This document shows, one piece after another, positions 1-13,431 of a stretch of DNA of 64,000 bases. The stretch is from the NCBI RefSeq assembly GCF_021018805.1, contig NC_086248.1, positions 22,762,922-22,826,921 of the forward strand. Reading direction: 5' to 3'. The notes beneath the pieces are model-generated. The model did not search any database. It was not told the DNA's origin and saw only the letters and a list, made by a program, of their open reading frames with translations. The stretch is from Prinia subflava (Eukaryota; Chordata; Aves; Passeriformes; Cisticolidae). Within the stretch, counting starts at the first letter, position 1. Each line of letters starts with the position of its first letter. The position numbers were made by a program, and so were the translations under genes.

Positions 1-2230
1 ATAAAAAATAGCTGAGCTAAATTTTATTTTGTTCTGAGAACCATATTAATCTTCTTTTGTTATACAATGTGTCTCATGTAGCAGGCAGGTACAGTATAAA
101 AAGGTTATTGGCTGATTGTCTTTAATATCATTCTCTTCTATATTTGAATTTAGAGTCAAATGTAATCCCAACCCGTGTAAAACTTGCTGAATCTTATGGC
201 CTTCAGTGGACTGAATGTCAGTACAAAACACAGATGTCCTAGTTGTTCTCAAAGTGCAGTATGTACATCATTACTGAAAGGCTGGGTTCAATCACAACAC
301 TTACCTGCAGTTCACATATAAAAGCCCGTATTGTAAAACAGGTCAGACATCTGATGAGGCAAATGTTATTTTACTTGAGTTTTTGTTCAGGGTCTAGATC
401 CCATATTCATTAATCACCTGCTTTTAAGATACTGAACTCATGAAATCAATAACAGGGGCAAGAAACTTTCACTTCTGAAGAACTCTTAGAGGGAGAAGTT
501 GTGTAGGGCTGGAACTCCTGTGAAGAGAGCACATTTCTTGTAATCAAAGGAGCAGTCACAAAGATCAGTTTGTATCCAGTCTAGATTAAACCTGCCTGAA
601 CTCCACCTCACCTACAAAAGTGAACATCAGTTGGACAGCATGTTATGAAGTTTCATTGTCTCCTACAAAGACAAAAGAATCTGTGCAATTCCTTAACCTG
701 CTATTTCTGAATGTGTGAAGACTGTTCTTCTCAAAGCAGTGCTGAGTGTCAGCAGAGTGAATTGGAGTTGCATTAAGAATAGAGAGAACCACTGTGCTTA
801 TTGAAAGCAAGACCTCAAAGCTGACCCCCAAAGAAATACAATCACTCCAAGAGCAACGAGTTCAGGCATCATAAAAAGCCAATGCATATTTTCTGTCATG
901 AAAAATTAAGTTTTTAAGCACCAGAAAAAAAGCTTTCCTCAGTAACTGTTCTGGAAAAATTGCAACCAAAGAGATCCTCATTTGCAACTGTTCAGGCCAG
1001 AACATATTTAAATTGCCACACAGCAAATTTGCTGTCCTAGAGCGATACAAAATTATTCAGCCTTTTTTATCTTTAATTCTTTCTCTCAAAGGCTTGCCTA
1101 TTCTATTTTGAAATTATTTTTGCAGCTAAGAAAGAAATAAGGTTGTTGGGCTGAATCAGTAACACAGATGACTTCTGCATGTAACTGTTCAACCTATATT
1201 TTACTGATACATGCTGCCCAAGCCATTTCCTGGAATTGTGTCTGGAAACAGCCCTTTTATTGCTCATTTCTCACGCTAAAACTCAATGAAATTCAATTAT
1301 CACAAAAACAGTCAGTAGGCTTCAATTTTGCGTGTCCTGTTACTTTTTAAATTTGGAGTGCCTCCCGATTGCTGTCACAGCTATTGCATTGTCTAAATCA
1401 ATTGCCATGGCATGCTCACTAAATTGAGAAATGCTGTTGTGAATGCATAAGAGATCTCAAGTATCAACAGAAACAGATCAAACAGAGAAAATAAAAGGTA
1501 GGGGAATTTTTCATCTGCTACAAAACCTTATTCCTTTGTTTGATTTCCTTTGAGGATTCACTAAGGGACAAATACTTCAGCCTTTCTGTCTGTGTATTTG
1601 TTTCAATACTTCTTAAGCAGGCAAAAGCACTGCTAAAGCAGTGATTCAAAGAGAGATGGTTAAAAGTGGAAATTTTATGGCTTTAGGTCTACAATTCTTT
1701 TTCAAACTCAAATATAGTACCTTGTTTTCATTTTTTCTTTCCCCCCACAGTTCATTCACAAAGAGATGTACTTAAGGCCAGACTGTGTTTTGCATATTCA
1801 GGTGTTTATGGGAAAGCCAAAAGAGTACATATCTGTTAATTGTTCAGGGACTATTTCCACTCTATAAAAAGGCTGGTGGAAGAGGTGGTGGAACAGCTCC
1901 ATTCTTTTGATACATCTTTATCTAAAAGTGGAGTAAAATATTTCACCTCAACAAAGACGCTGTGCTCCAGTCTAACAGTCATGGAAGTGCTCTCTTCCTC
2001 TGGCTTTATCCGGACAAAGGGAGCACAAAGAGTTTCCACAATTACATACACAGACAACTTTAGCTCAGTCACACAAAGTGGACTGTGGAAAATGTACACA
2101 GACATGAGCAAGAGAGTTTGTTAAAAACTACAGAAGATCCCCATCTTGTGCATCTTGAAGAGAAACAGACTGATTTGCTTTTATACAGCACAGAGGGAAA
2201 CAAACACAATACTTTTCATCTAGAAGTTAA

Positions 2231-2250
2231 AATCTAATGTATATTAGATT
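2231..2250. repeat. Short perfect inverted repeat (8-bp arms)
   Basis: Arms AATCTAAT (2,231-2,238) and ATTAGATT (2,243-2,250) flank the loop GTAT. The arms are perfect complements but very AT-rich, so chance occurrence in 64 kb of AT-rich DNA is likely. No function is implied. Confidence 0.6.
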
Positions 2251-2352
2251 AATTGCACCAAGAAAGGGCTCATTTCTCTCTAGTGACTGTAAAGGGCAAC
2301 TCTTCAATTAGCTTAGAAAAATATGAAGGTGCAATGCATACACAGAATGAAC

Positions 2353-2416
2353 AAAAAAATTTACAAACCCAAAACCCAAACCCCTCCTCCTACCACCAAT
2401 ACTCAAAAAACAACCA
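2353..2416. repeat. A/C-rich low-complexity tract
   Basis: The + strand is almost entirely A and C, with phrases such as AACCCAAAACCCAAACCCC. It resembles a degenerate telomere-like word only locally and has no regular (TTAGGG)n periodicity, so I treat it as simple low-complexity sequence of the A/C type that recurs three more times in the window. Confidence 0.65.
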
Positions 2417-3280
2417 AAGTGAAATCTTGTTAAATTGGATTTGAGCTGAAATATTTCATAAAGTTTCAATATTATAGACTCTTCATCTATGTTCTTCATG
2501 TTTGAAAAAAGATTTGATCATCAGCATTAAATCAATAGATTTCAGTTTAATTGGTCCTGTTGAAACTGAGTCCATATTGCCCTTTCTTCTATATAAACAG
2601 GTCCACAGCTCCATTTCAGAATACCATCAGGCTTCCTAGATTCACATCTGTAAATTCCTCACTGAGGTTTAACTGATGCTTTCCTTTGCAAAACTCCAGT
2701 TCCACCATGACTTAGAAAAAGGATCTGGCTAAAAAATGTAAGAGTGAAGAGATGGCCACGTCAAGCAGTAGCCTTTAGCTGTCTGGAAATGTGGTGATGT
2801 AGGTACCCCAGAAAGAGACTCCTTGCTCAGTACAATTTTACTAGTTTTGCATTTCTGTTTCTCATAGAATTATTTATTTCAGCCCTTTTCAATCTTGATA
2901 TTTTAGCAGGTTTTTCAACGCAATTGCAGCTGTGGGCTGCTGCAGGCAGGAGCAGAAACAATATGTGTAATAATAAGGACACCTTTTCCCTTATACTGCA
3001 GTCAACCTTTAGGGCCGTTGGCTTTAGGAGGATCCTGCCTGAATAAAATTCAGAGGGACATAAGTAGGACTTGAAGAGGGCAGATGGGAGTAGATATTTT
3101 AGACTGAGGGAGTAAGAAAGGAAGCTGCAACTGACAACTGAGGTGGGTAAAGGAATGCCCAAAAGAACAGAGAAGTGGCTCCTGATTTGTTGATGCGAAG
3201 CTGAAGAAGAGACTGATTGAAAAGCTGGAATGAAAAGACTGGAATGGGAATCAAAGACAATGAGTGATGAGTGTGTAAAT

Positions 3281-3388
3281 ACAAAACAAACAACCAACCA
3301 ACCAAAAAAAAACCCCCCAAAAACCCAAACCAAACAAACAAACAAACAAAAAAACCCCAAACCAAACAAACCCACAAAAAACCAAAGA
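3281..3388. repeat. (CAAA)n / A-C-rich low-complexity tract
   Basis: About 108 bases consist nearly only of A and C, with CAAA, CCAAC and CCAAA units and runs of up to six C. The complementary strand is a T/G tract of the TTTGG type, which I know to be common in bird genomes. The translation of the complementary strand yields a long artificial hydrophobic open frame rich in Phe, Val, Leu and Gly, which should not be annotated as a protein. Confidence 0.85.
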
Positions 3389-5674
3389 ACAGCAAGTGGA
3401 ATTAAGACCAAGAAAGACGTGCTTTATGAAGGAGAGGAGATTTATAGTGGTTGGACAAGGAGAATGGGAACAGGAGGCCAGAGTGAACAACAGACATGAG
3501 GAGTATCAGAGGCACGGTGAAACAAAATATCTTATGCCCTAAGAAAGTTAAAAGGGAGATCTTGCTGTCAAGGAAATATTTTGCTGTCATAATATGAAGG
3601 TTGAAATAGTCAAGTCTCACTGTTCCTCTAGTATCAGAACTCTAAATATCTCCTTTTCTAGTGATGGAGTAAGATATCTGTTGTAATTCCCTGAATTTGT
3701 AAAACTGTCTCTGTAGTAGATTTAATAATTCTAACTGTTGTTAAAAAGTTGATATATGATCACACATAGCCTGCAACACAAAAAAAAAATTCTTAAAAAA
3801 CCGCCTTTTTTGGTTACAAAGTCAACCGCTTAAATTTTAGGAAATGTCAAGATTGAGGTGCTTAAGAACCTCTCATTATGTTTAATTGACAAGGCAGTCT
3901 TGCTTTGATTACAAGTGATTTCCTCTGCAAAATCCCTGCATTCTGAGCAGATTTGCTTTGTTATGGCTTAAGGTCATTCAAGAAAAGATGACTGTTTTCT
4001 ACGGGATCCCTTCCTCAGAAGATGAAATATTGGAATATAGTAGTGGAATAGACAAATGATAAAAGGAAAAGGAAGAAGTTAGGCCTCAATTAAGGCAAAT
4101 TAGTTTTTCTAGGACAACTGGACTCAATCCCTGATTCTGAGGGACAGAGTTCCTTACTAAGTCAGAAAAATTAATTTAAACCAAAATTAGTCCTAAAGCT
4201 CAGTACTCATGATTTTCTGAAACTGAATACTCAATATTAGTTAAAAGTTTTACCATTAATGCCTCTTTGTCTTCTCAGCTGCTGAAATGTTGATAGCCTG
4301 AAAACTCACATGACAGACATTTGAACATAATTCCCAGAATTATTCTGACTCACAAACTATAATGGTGAAGTGCACTTGAAAAGACTAAGAGGAAAATAGG
4401 CTTGTCTTAAGAAAAGAACTTGACTCATAAATAGTAAATACAGTATGGGCTATAAAACAAAAAATTAAGAGAAAATACAAGACTGAGTAACCATCACTAA
4501 GCATTATTCATTTCAGAGGACAGAAAAATGTGTTAAAACCACTGTTTCTGGAAAATTAATTATTATAGAGGACGATAGCTTAAGGTAACATGGGAATTAC
4601 TTGATTTTTCCAAGTTTGAAATTTTAGTCGTAAAGTTTATCTTTGTCATGTATTCTTTGAACACTTTTATTTTTAGTTTTTAAAATATAAATTTTAAATC
4701 ACACTAAGTAGTCATGTTTCCTGTCTATTCTTTTTACTTTCTTGTGCCAAAGTTCTTCTGAATTTTTAAAGAATAAAACAATCAAAGCAGTTATTGTGGT
4801 CCCAGGTGAGATTAATCTAATATCTGTGGACTACTACGCTTCTTCAGTAAAATAGTTCAGGTATAGTACTGAGCCATTTCTGCTTCTTAGTTTGTACACA
4901 ACACATTTATTTCTGCATTGCATTGTGGTGTGCAGTATAGAAACAAACCTGCCATATAAGTTCTGTTTCTTAGCCATCTTCTGGGAAAGTGGGGAAAATA
5001 GCTTATTTCTACATATGCATTCCAGGCTCACAGTCTCTAGGCTTGTGTTACAATAGGCATGTCTCTACCCTCACTAATCCTTATTTTGGGGACAGCTGGA
5101 GCAGAGATCAGCAGGAAATCTCAGGTAGATAAGCTACACCTCCCCACTGCAACTCTGTAATGAGGCAAAAGAGGTTTTTTGGGGGTACAATCTGCCTTCT
5201 CATGTTATTGCAATTGTGGTACACTGGTAGGGTGAATGAAAAGCTGACTGATTTTAGATGCTGGGAAGAATTCACTGTGACTGCACAGGTTTTTAGCAGT
5301 GGTTCTAAAATCAGTGGTGTGCCCTGGGGTTGGAAATGAACTCAAAGCTATTTTGGTGAGTACTTGTAAATAACCTTAGTAGGTGTTCATGTAATGCCTT
5401 GTGTAATCAAAGTGAAGAAGTTTCAAGTTTTCTCTTCCAGTTCTTCTAGCTTTACTGAGGCTCAGGTCTGGAGCAGTGTTTATAAACCTTCTCAGCAATC
5501 ACACAGGGTGACATATTTTCCCTGAGAGGCAGGTGGCAAAATGAGCATCACTAGTCTATCATCTCCCAGAGAGTCAAAAGGACATAGATTCAGCAAAAAC
5601 ATGCACTGTAGAACTTGTGGAATTTAAAAATATAAAAAGATAACCTACTTTTTGAGGAGTTAAATATGTAAAGC

Positions 5675-6312
5675 TGTTAGAGCCTGGAAGGATTGCTGGC
5701 TTGAAACATTTCATGGAGGGGTGGGTGTGGGTGGGTGTGGGGTGGCAAGGGGCAGCTCGGGTCATGCCCTGGTGAGGTGATGATCTGCCCCTTACACCCC
5801 GCCCTTCCCCAGCCTGTATCCCAGCCCTGCAGGGCTGCCAGTCCCTGGCACACTGGAGGCAATGCTCCACACCTACCTCTGGAGCCCCCATCTAGCCTCA
5901 GAGTGGCCAGATGACCACAAGTCCCACCTGGGGAAGGGCCTAGGAAGGTATTTAAAGAAGAAAAGGGGGCAATATGTATCTTGACCCTCTCTTCTCTTGA
6001 AATTTTTATCAGCTAAACATTACTAGAATCAGGAGCTGGTAACTATGCCTTAAAGTAACTACCAGTTACTTTTCTACGTATTTTCTGTCTTTCTCTCTTC
6101 CTTTTTCTTCTTCTATTTCCCTCTTCTTGGAGTTTTAAGAAATTTGAAATTGGATCGGCTTGGAGTTTGCTAAGTTAATGTTTTGTGAAGCGTTTTAGGT
6201 TGATTGAATGCTGCTAAAGTTGTCTGATTTTCCAAAATTGCCAGTAAAGTATTTTTGTTGCTTTGACCTCTTGAGAATATCTTATCTGTGTTTCTGTGAG
6301 AAACTCAGAGCA
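5675..6312 (+). mobile_element. Solo LTR of an avian endogenous retrovirus (ERVL-like), + strand
   Basis: The segment 5,910-6,300 matches in wording what I remember of an avian endogenous retroviral LTR: a TATA-like box TATTTAAA at 5,949-5,956, a long pyrimidine-rich middle (about 6,070-6,130), and near the 3' end a variant poly(A) signal AGTAAA (6,243-6,248) followed by a T/G-rich stretch at about 6,250-6,300. The ends are uncertain. A TG at 5,675 and a CA at 6,311 are plausible limits, but no target-site duplication is visible. No primer-binding site or gag/pol follows, so this is a solitary LTR left by recombination between two LTRs. The upstream part (5,700-5,900) is unusually GC-rich for this window and holds a G-quadruplex motif. 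Assignment to the ERVL class is from memory and moderately sure. Confidence 0.6.
5718..5742 (+). other. G-quadruplex-forming motif
   Basis: Five runs of three or four G (5,718-5,721, 5,723-5,725, 5,729-5,731, 5,733-5,735, 5,739-5,742) are separated by loops of 1, 3, 1 and 3 bases. Short loops of this kind fit the strongest class of intramolecular G-quadruplex sequences. It lies in the presumed U3 part of the LTR, about 210 bases upstream of the TATA-like box. Whether it folds or affects transcription cannot be told from sequence. Confidence 0.75.
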
Positions 6313-9300
6313 CATGAACAACCATGAGCTCTTTTTAAAAGTCTGACTGAGTGAGTGTTTTGGGGCCTTACAGAAGCTCACAGGCATGGCTCTTACTCAG
6401 ATTGTATTTCAGTAGGTATCTTTCTACCAACTTTTAATCTAAGGAAACCTAGAAGGTGGTGCTTTCTGCTGCCTTCCACTCTCTCTCTTCCCGCTTACCC
6501 CAGTGCTCTGTCTGTTCCACAGTCACTGGCAGAGATGAGGCTGTAGGACTGTGAGCCCCTTGTGTACCTGCACGTAGCCCCTGCCCTTCATGGCAGTAGC
6601 AAAAGATTTTTGCAAAGTTACAAGGAAAAGGACAAAGTTCAGTGTGATGGGTGGGAAAATTTGGAAGTAACAGAACTCCTTTAATGAACTGCAAGGCTTT
6701 ATAGGCCAGTTTTTCAAATTGGCTTGTGTATTGTTGCATGTACTGCTTGGAAGATGTGGCCTAATTCATCTTCTCCATGCCATTTAGTGAAAGACTGTAA
6801 TTACAAAGGGAATAACTCACAGAGATAGTCTGCAAGCAACACACAGAGTATGTGTGTAGATGCATTCCTGTTTGAATCATTGTGCACAAACATGCCTGGA
6901 AGCATAAGATGTCGTGTCATGTGTTTGTTTTGTTAAATCAAGTAAAGTTGGCAACATACTTAGAAAACAAAGGTTATGGAGTACTCAAAATGAGTGTCTT
7001 ATTTTATTAGGACATTTCATATTTCTTTAAAACATTATGAATATTTAAAGTGAGAGATTGCTGTAAAAGTTTCTGGTGTTTGTCAGTTTTCTGAATAAGG
7101 GGAGATGTGTTTTATGAGAGTTTGTATCTTTTCAATGAGTTTATGTTTTCAGCTGCTAGAACTTAAGAAGTAAAGTAGGAATATTGGAAGAGTTTGCCCT
7201 TAGTATTGTTGAGGGTCTGGGTTGAAGCAGCAGCTGAACAAAAGCCTGTCTCTAAGCCACATCATATCAGCATCCAGTCCTAGGTAGCAATGTAGGCACA
7301 GCATTTTCTTAGCGTGGGCATGGGGTCAAGAGCCTGTGACCTTTTTTTTGCAGATACAGATCTGGCCTCTATTATCCCTGCTTGAGACTAAATTGCTTTT
7401 TGTTTCCTCCATATGTTCAAAGATTAAAGCACTACCTTGTTAATAGTACAGTTCCTATCATCTTTTTGCTAGCAAGTGCAAGAAGTACTGGGTCATTATT
7501 CTGAATGTATCCTCCTGCACCTGTTTTGGGGCATAAAGCAGTTCTGGCTGCCCCTTACACAGCTGTGCAAAGGATATATCACAGATTAAGGTGTATCACT
7601 TCTCAGTACTGAAGTTTATATGCCTTGGTGAGGATGTACAGATAGGAGAAATGCTCACCACAAATGCATTGTATCAATGCTGATCAGATAGCATTTAAAT
7701 ATCCATTAAATAATTGCTGTCATGACATCTGTTATGCTACTGTATTTCTATGTTTTTTCTTGGATTACAGGGAAAAACAAAGAAAAAAAAAAAGGCAGTT
7801 TCTTATAGGAAACTCCAGAATGACCACATACAGGCAGAAGATTGGTAATAAAGTTACTGGTTTGGATTAATGTAACTTTCTTCTATAGTCTGTCAAGTTG
7901 CCTGCTGTGTACTGCACAGAGGGGTATTCCCTTTTTTAAGTAAGAGTTACAGTGTTTATGCCAAGCTCCTGTAAGTGACATATGAATGACCTAAAGGATT
8001 AGCAGAAGGATTTTGGAGAGGCCTGGGCAAAGGAGCGCCTACCAGATGAGTGAACTTCTAGTATTTACAGCCATGTGGCAGCTTGGGGAAAGGCTGCTCC
8101 TTTATCTGGCATCCTGGAGGGCAGCTGAAAGAAATCAGACCTCCTTTGTAAAACGATAAGTGCCCTGTTGTACAAAGCCGATGAGCTGAAAAGGAGAGAG
8201 CAAGAAAAGGCTAAGAAACGCTGCAGAGAAGCTCCATTGTTAACTACTTGTCCATCCAGCCTTTTGAAAGGATATCTAGGTAGGAGAATAATATACACTA
8301 CTCAGACTTGAGGATTACATCACCCCACACTGCTTTTCTTTGTGTCTCTGCTGCATTTCTCACCGTCATGGTGATTCAGATCCTATTAAAAGGTGTGTTT
8401 TGAAAATTATTCCTCTCAGTCAGTAAGAGTCTGCCTTGCTACTTGTTGGACAGGTTCAATACAAATGTCAGTAGCTACAATGGAGTTTTCTCTAGTAAGT
8501 TGTTCTACACAAAGTGTGTTCATGCATTTAAATTACTTATGCTTGTAAGGTATTCTTGAAAGATTTTCATGAATGGAGCATAAAGGCATTTAACTTGTAT
8601 GTAATCCTAAGGGTCTCTAATGTAATAAGGAAACTGCTGATTGATGTAACTTGACCAGAAGCAAAACAACTCGCTTATGTAGGTGTTGTCTAGAGCTCAG
8701 CAAAATCACAAGAGATGCTAAAGCTGCGTATTTTGGCTGCAGTTCACTAGCAGTAAGCCTTTTTTTTTCCCTTTTCCTGGCATGAAAAGTGCAAAAAAAT
8801 CTATTTGACAGCGTACTTTTCTTGAAACTTAAGGTAGAGGCATGTCTCCTGTAATTTATATGTTGTCTAGTGAAAAGTTAGTATCTACCTAGTCAGAAGG
8901 TCAGGTCTCCTTTCTCTAGCTATCTAATACAGATAATAATCAGTAAGGCTGATACAGTTATTTCTGAAGTTATTAACTTCTTCTCTACAATAGGGTTATC
9001 CAGAAATGCTAATTTAGGCATAAATTAACAGTGCTGAATAAGATGTAGCAATGTGTTGTTTCTTGACCATTTGGAAGGGGTAAATAGAGAGATAGGTCTC
9101 TTCCTGAAGATATGTCAAAACTTTTCTTTCTGACCAATTGTCTGCTATCATCTATTTGTTCCTGTCCCATCCAACACAGCAGTGTCCTGATGGCTGTTTT
9201 CTCTATGGTGTCAGGTATTAGGCCTTTCATGGTCACTCTAACACACACACCCACATTTCACCTCCAAGAAAAGAAAGAAAATTTGATGAGCAAGAAAGAC

Positions 9301-11063
9301 AAATCTGGAGATTCATCCAAGATTTGTGAAAAGTCAATGCTTTTATTATCATGGGTCACCCAGTTTTTCCTAACCCTAGGACTACTCCAAGCTCCATCTC
9401 AGTAATCCTAATTTTGATGTTATTGACCTGTCTTCTACCTTGTCTCTCTGTCTACCTATACCTCAATTTACATTTTTTGTTTACCTTTATTTACCAGGAC
9501 AATAGTACGTCTAGACTAGACTTCCTCAAAGATACTGTGAATCCCATACTTTTTTCTTTCCATGCTTAAAGTGAGACCTAGTCTGTGCTATGCTCCTCAT
9601 TCTTGGTTCAGTATATGGACAATCTTCTTGTAGTTTTTCCTCTTTGGAGGCTTCCCACAAGTACACATGCCATCTTCTGTGTGCTTTGGCCAATAAAGGA
9701 CACAAACCATCCCAAAAGAAGCTGCAGTTCTGCAAGGAAAAGATCAAATATCTGCTTCATATAACTTCCTGATGAAAATGTCAACTGACTCCAGAATCTC
9801 TGCTGTCCAAGTCAATCCAGGTCTCTTCCTTCTTACAGACAGCTGAGGCAGACTAGTTTCAGGATGTTCTGTTTTCTCCCAGTTCAAAGTTCTCAAAATA
9901 TTTTCCTTCCCTACAGTTTGAAGTGCCCAAGCTACTGTGTTCATTCAACTCATTTAAGCATGACCCTGCACGTAAGAAAAGGTGTCAATGTCTGTACTGA
10001 TTCATGGTATTAATTCAAGGTTTGTCATTCTACAGGTCAGATCTGGAAATACTTGTGAGAAATTTAGAAGTCATATGTCTCCATCACAATGGAACTTGAC
10101 ATAAGTGCAGATGGCACAGCAGGGAAAAGGTATTTCCAGGCTTAATAGAGGTAAAATTTTGGTTAACATCCAGACAAAAATTGTGACCATGGAAAACTGA
10201 GAGAAAGGAAGTAAATGCTTAGGCATTCAAGTCATGGGAAAGGCATCTACACTTTGGGATTGGACTATATTAAAAATAGTACCTCCAGAAGAGGGACCCC
10301 CACCACCAAAGCCCAGGATGAAGAAGGACCAGTGGAATACCACAGGAATCCACCTTGTGGTAATATCTTTTGCTTATTCTCTTTCTGCCCCCTTCCTCCC
10401 CTACATATATTGAAAATCTACAAATATATAAAAAAGCTAAAAGCCTTTAGTAGTCAGTGGTATAGAACAGAACAGTAGTTTTGAAGTGGAGCATTGTTCT
10501 ATTATTAGCCACTGTAGTAGCTTACATGTGGATGCACTGTGTTGTCTCAAAATGGGCTGTAAACAAATTAAGAAGAGAATAAAAGAAATAACCCAAAGTA
10601 ATGCAAAACAGACGGTTAATAAGCATAAGGAAGATTTTGGAATATTACAGTAATGTATGTGAGTAATAAGTATCACAAAAGGGAGGAATGAAGGGGAAAT
10701 TCAGACCGTAACTCTCAGGGGTAATAATCTGGGGCTTAAGAACTACTCAGTTTAGCAGACAGGAAGGTCTGGCTACACTACCTGGTTTAACTGGGTGGAG
10801 ATGGCAGTGCCCCAGGGTATACAATTTTGCACAGGACAGTGTAAATTCACTTGAAAAAAGGAGGAGCAGTGCCACAGTAACAATTTGTAACAGTATAACT
10901 GGTGTGGGTGCAAGCATACACAAAGAATTGGCTTCTGTCACATTTTTGCTGCCTGTCTGTCGAGCCAGAAAGGGTGGGGGAACTCTGCTCTATGCATTGC
11001 ACAATAAATCTCTTTATACTCAAGCATGAACCTGTGTTTAATTTGCCTCAAAAGGTGTGAGAA

Positions 11064-11150
11064 AAAAACCTGCAACACAATTAAAAAAAATCCACAATTA
11101 AAAAAAAAAAAACCACAAAAAACCACAGAAAAACACAAACAAAACCCCCC
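11064..11150. repeat. A-rich, A/C low-complexity tract
   Basis: The + strand is nearly all A and C, including a run of about 13 A. It is the third of four tracts of this composition in the window, all with the A/C strand on top. It creates short Lys/Asn/Pro-rich open frames that are not genes. Confidence 0.7.
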
Positions 11151-13431
11151 GATATATTGCATATTTACCAGGAAATTATTATTTGACTTTGGAGAATCTT
11201 TGGAGAACTTCTTCCTCTGAATGATGAAGTACTACCACTATCCAATTATCTAAACCTATCTTATCATATGGCTGAGTGCCAGCAAATACTTTCAGGGCCA
11301 AATTGTGGGACACTATACTGTAAGTAATGAGTATGGAAAGGTGTAAGGAGAATGGTTTCTTGAAAAGCTACAAAGAATGTCCATTCCCAGGCCTTACAGG
11401 GTCACTGTCCAGTGCTCATCCTGACCTTCAGAGTTCTCCTGATAATTCTTTGTCTGCCCTCATTGCTCTAAGTTTATCTTATTCCATATAGCAGAAAAGA
11501 AAGCCTGTGCACTCTTTGTGCTGCTCCTTAACACCATGTAGTCTCACGGCTTTGGCACAAGTGACATGCTCTGTCCTGCCAATCCTCTGGGATACTACCC
11601 CCAAGAAGTGATTACTGTGGGGAATTCTTCATGTACCACAGAAAGATCACAGGCCAGGCTCTTATTCTCAGAATCTGAGTCCTCCCTATGATGGTCAATT
11701 AAGAATCATCTGCACGGGCTGTTATGACTATAATGGCTGTACCCCTTTTCTCTATCATCTTCCACCCTGTCACATTGCCTTTCAGATATTTTATCCCCCT
11801 TCTTCTGTCATGGAGTCTGTGCTCTAACAGTGCTGCTAAAAATGCAGTCTGGGACCATTAACCCAAATAAAAATCTGCGTGTGAGCCTCAGGGTGACTCC
11901 TCTGATGGTCTTGCATCCTCAACACAGTTCTATGTCCCATTGTCCTTTATAGCTACTACTCACACCTACCCACAGGTTTTTTCCTGATTCATCACACTGC
12001 TATACTTCTCATATTTTTATCTCCGCAATCGTAAAATTTGTTCTGGCCTACACAAATTTTCTGAACAGCTCTTAAGATTGCTGGCAGCTGCTGTGCAAGA
12101 ACATAGAGTTAGAAAATCCTCAAACTGAAAGGGCATGTACTGGGATTCAAAATATTCCCAAGCTACACAAATCTGATGCCCATGCTGTCATCTTTCTTTG
12201 ACTACCTGCTCTTCTCATTCCTGTAGTGCAGTCTGATCAGGTATTGTCTTACTGATCAGATACTGACTTCTGAACCTCATCAGAGCACAGCTCTCAGAAC
12301 TTGTAGAAAGTTCATAGAAAATATATTTGCTTTCTTCTTTTGCCCTGCACATGTTGCTAGGCTTAAGCTGCTTTCATAAACTTTTTAGACAAGCACAGAG
12401 GGGACATGCATCTGTGAACTGAAAGAGATCTAAAAAGGACAGAGAAAAGGGCTCCATGGCCGGGAATTAATTCTGCAGGCAGCTGGTCACGATTTGACCT
12501 CTCTCTCTCTTTCCTGAGAGACTATTCTCTCTAAAAATGCAAGACAAGTTATTTTCAAGAGTCCATTTCAATCTTACAAACCCCAGTCAAAAGAACCCTT
12601 ATATTCACCATAAGCTAAGTTGCAGTAATTCTGAAGAGAGAAGCTGTGGTCTTTTAGTGGCCATTCTTCCAAACAAATGCTTCCAAGCAAAAAGAAAATA
12701 TATAATCTCCAGAAGTGCTCTTGATTCTACAAAGAGTCTGGGAGCATCCTCTGTTCTGCCCTGGAATAGCTGGAGTTCAAAGGATCTGCAGATGATTGAT
12801 TCACTGTATTCAATACGCGTATTTGTCTGAGAAAAAAAAACTGAGTTAAGTCATCTCCAAATTAGGCTCTGCAACAGGTCTGGGGTTCAGAATGCAAAAT
12901 TCTTTGATGTTAGCTCTCTGTGGACAATTCTGTCTAAATTCTTGTTCAGACAATCCACTAATTTGATTTAGAGATCAAATTGAAAGGGCACTTCTTTTTG
13001 ACTGGTCTCTTTCTGCATTTTTCAGAGTAATTTATGGTCTGAGAGGGAGAACCTGTATTGGGGGGCTCTATTAAATAAAGAAAAACCTTCTTAGACTTAA
13101 CCTTTTCTATTTTGGTGGAGTACTTCAGAATGAGACAGGAGACACACTTTGTACAGTATCTTGTGTGACTCCTGGAATGCTGGGTGGAATTGAGGTCAGG
13201 GGATACTACTTGGGGTGTGTTTGCTCTTAAGATCTATTTTTAATCATAGATTGGATGTATTATAAGAAAAAAAATCTACTGGAAAAAGATAATGAGTTTT
13301 TTAATCTTCCCAGGATGAAGTGTATGTCATATAGTGACGGGTACTGTATCTTTTCAATTGGTTCCCTTTACAAGAAGACTTCTTGCTCTCAAACTCACAT
13401 GGGCCTTTTCAGATCCTCTCTGAAATGTGTC

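Larger units (their letters stand above)
1..5674. other. Non-coding AT-rich DNA, no gene recognised
   Basis: I see no gene in this stretch. Open frames are all short and unrecognised. The notable content is an A/C-rich low-complexity tract around 3,281-3,388, a weaker one at 2,353-2,416, and a small perfect inverted repeat at 2,231-2,250 (8-bp arms AATCTAAT and ATTAGATT around a 4-base loop). The longest open frame of the whole window, on the - strand at 2,827-3,411, runs through the A/C tract and is explained by its skewed composition. No CR1 or LTR sequence was recognised here. Confidence 0.7.

Noticed and set aside
1840..2124. Opposed overlapping open frames of 94 (+) and 86 (-) codons
   Set aside because: Neither is recognisable, and overlapping frames on both strands in non-coding DNA are expected occasionally.
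2366..2385. AACCC-rich stretch that looks telomere-like
   Set aside because: There is no regular six-base period, so it is ordinary A/C low-complexity sequence.
2827..3411. 194-codon open frame on the - strand, the longest in the window, with a hydrophobic start
   Set aside because: The hydrophobic part is the translation of the T/G strand of the A/C-rich low-complexity tract at 3,281-3,388, which is open in two other frames as well. The rest has no recognisable domain.
5574..5891. 105-codon open frame on the - strand rich in His and Pro
   Set aside because: The His/Pro repeat is the complement of the G-rich run at 5,718-5,742 in the LTR, so it is a composition effect.
12098..12145. ACATAGAGTTAGAAAATCCTCAAACTGAAAGGGC, vaguely like a CR1 3' end
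   Set aside because: The similarity is limited to a few short words, and the downstream TCCAAC-type phrases are missing.
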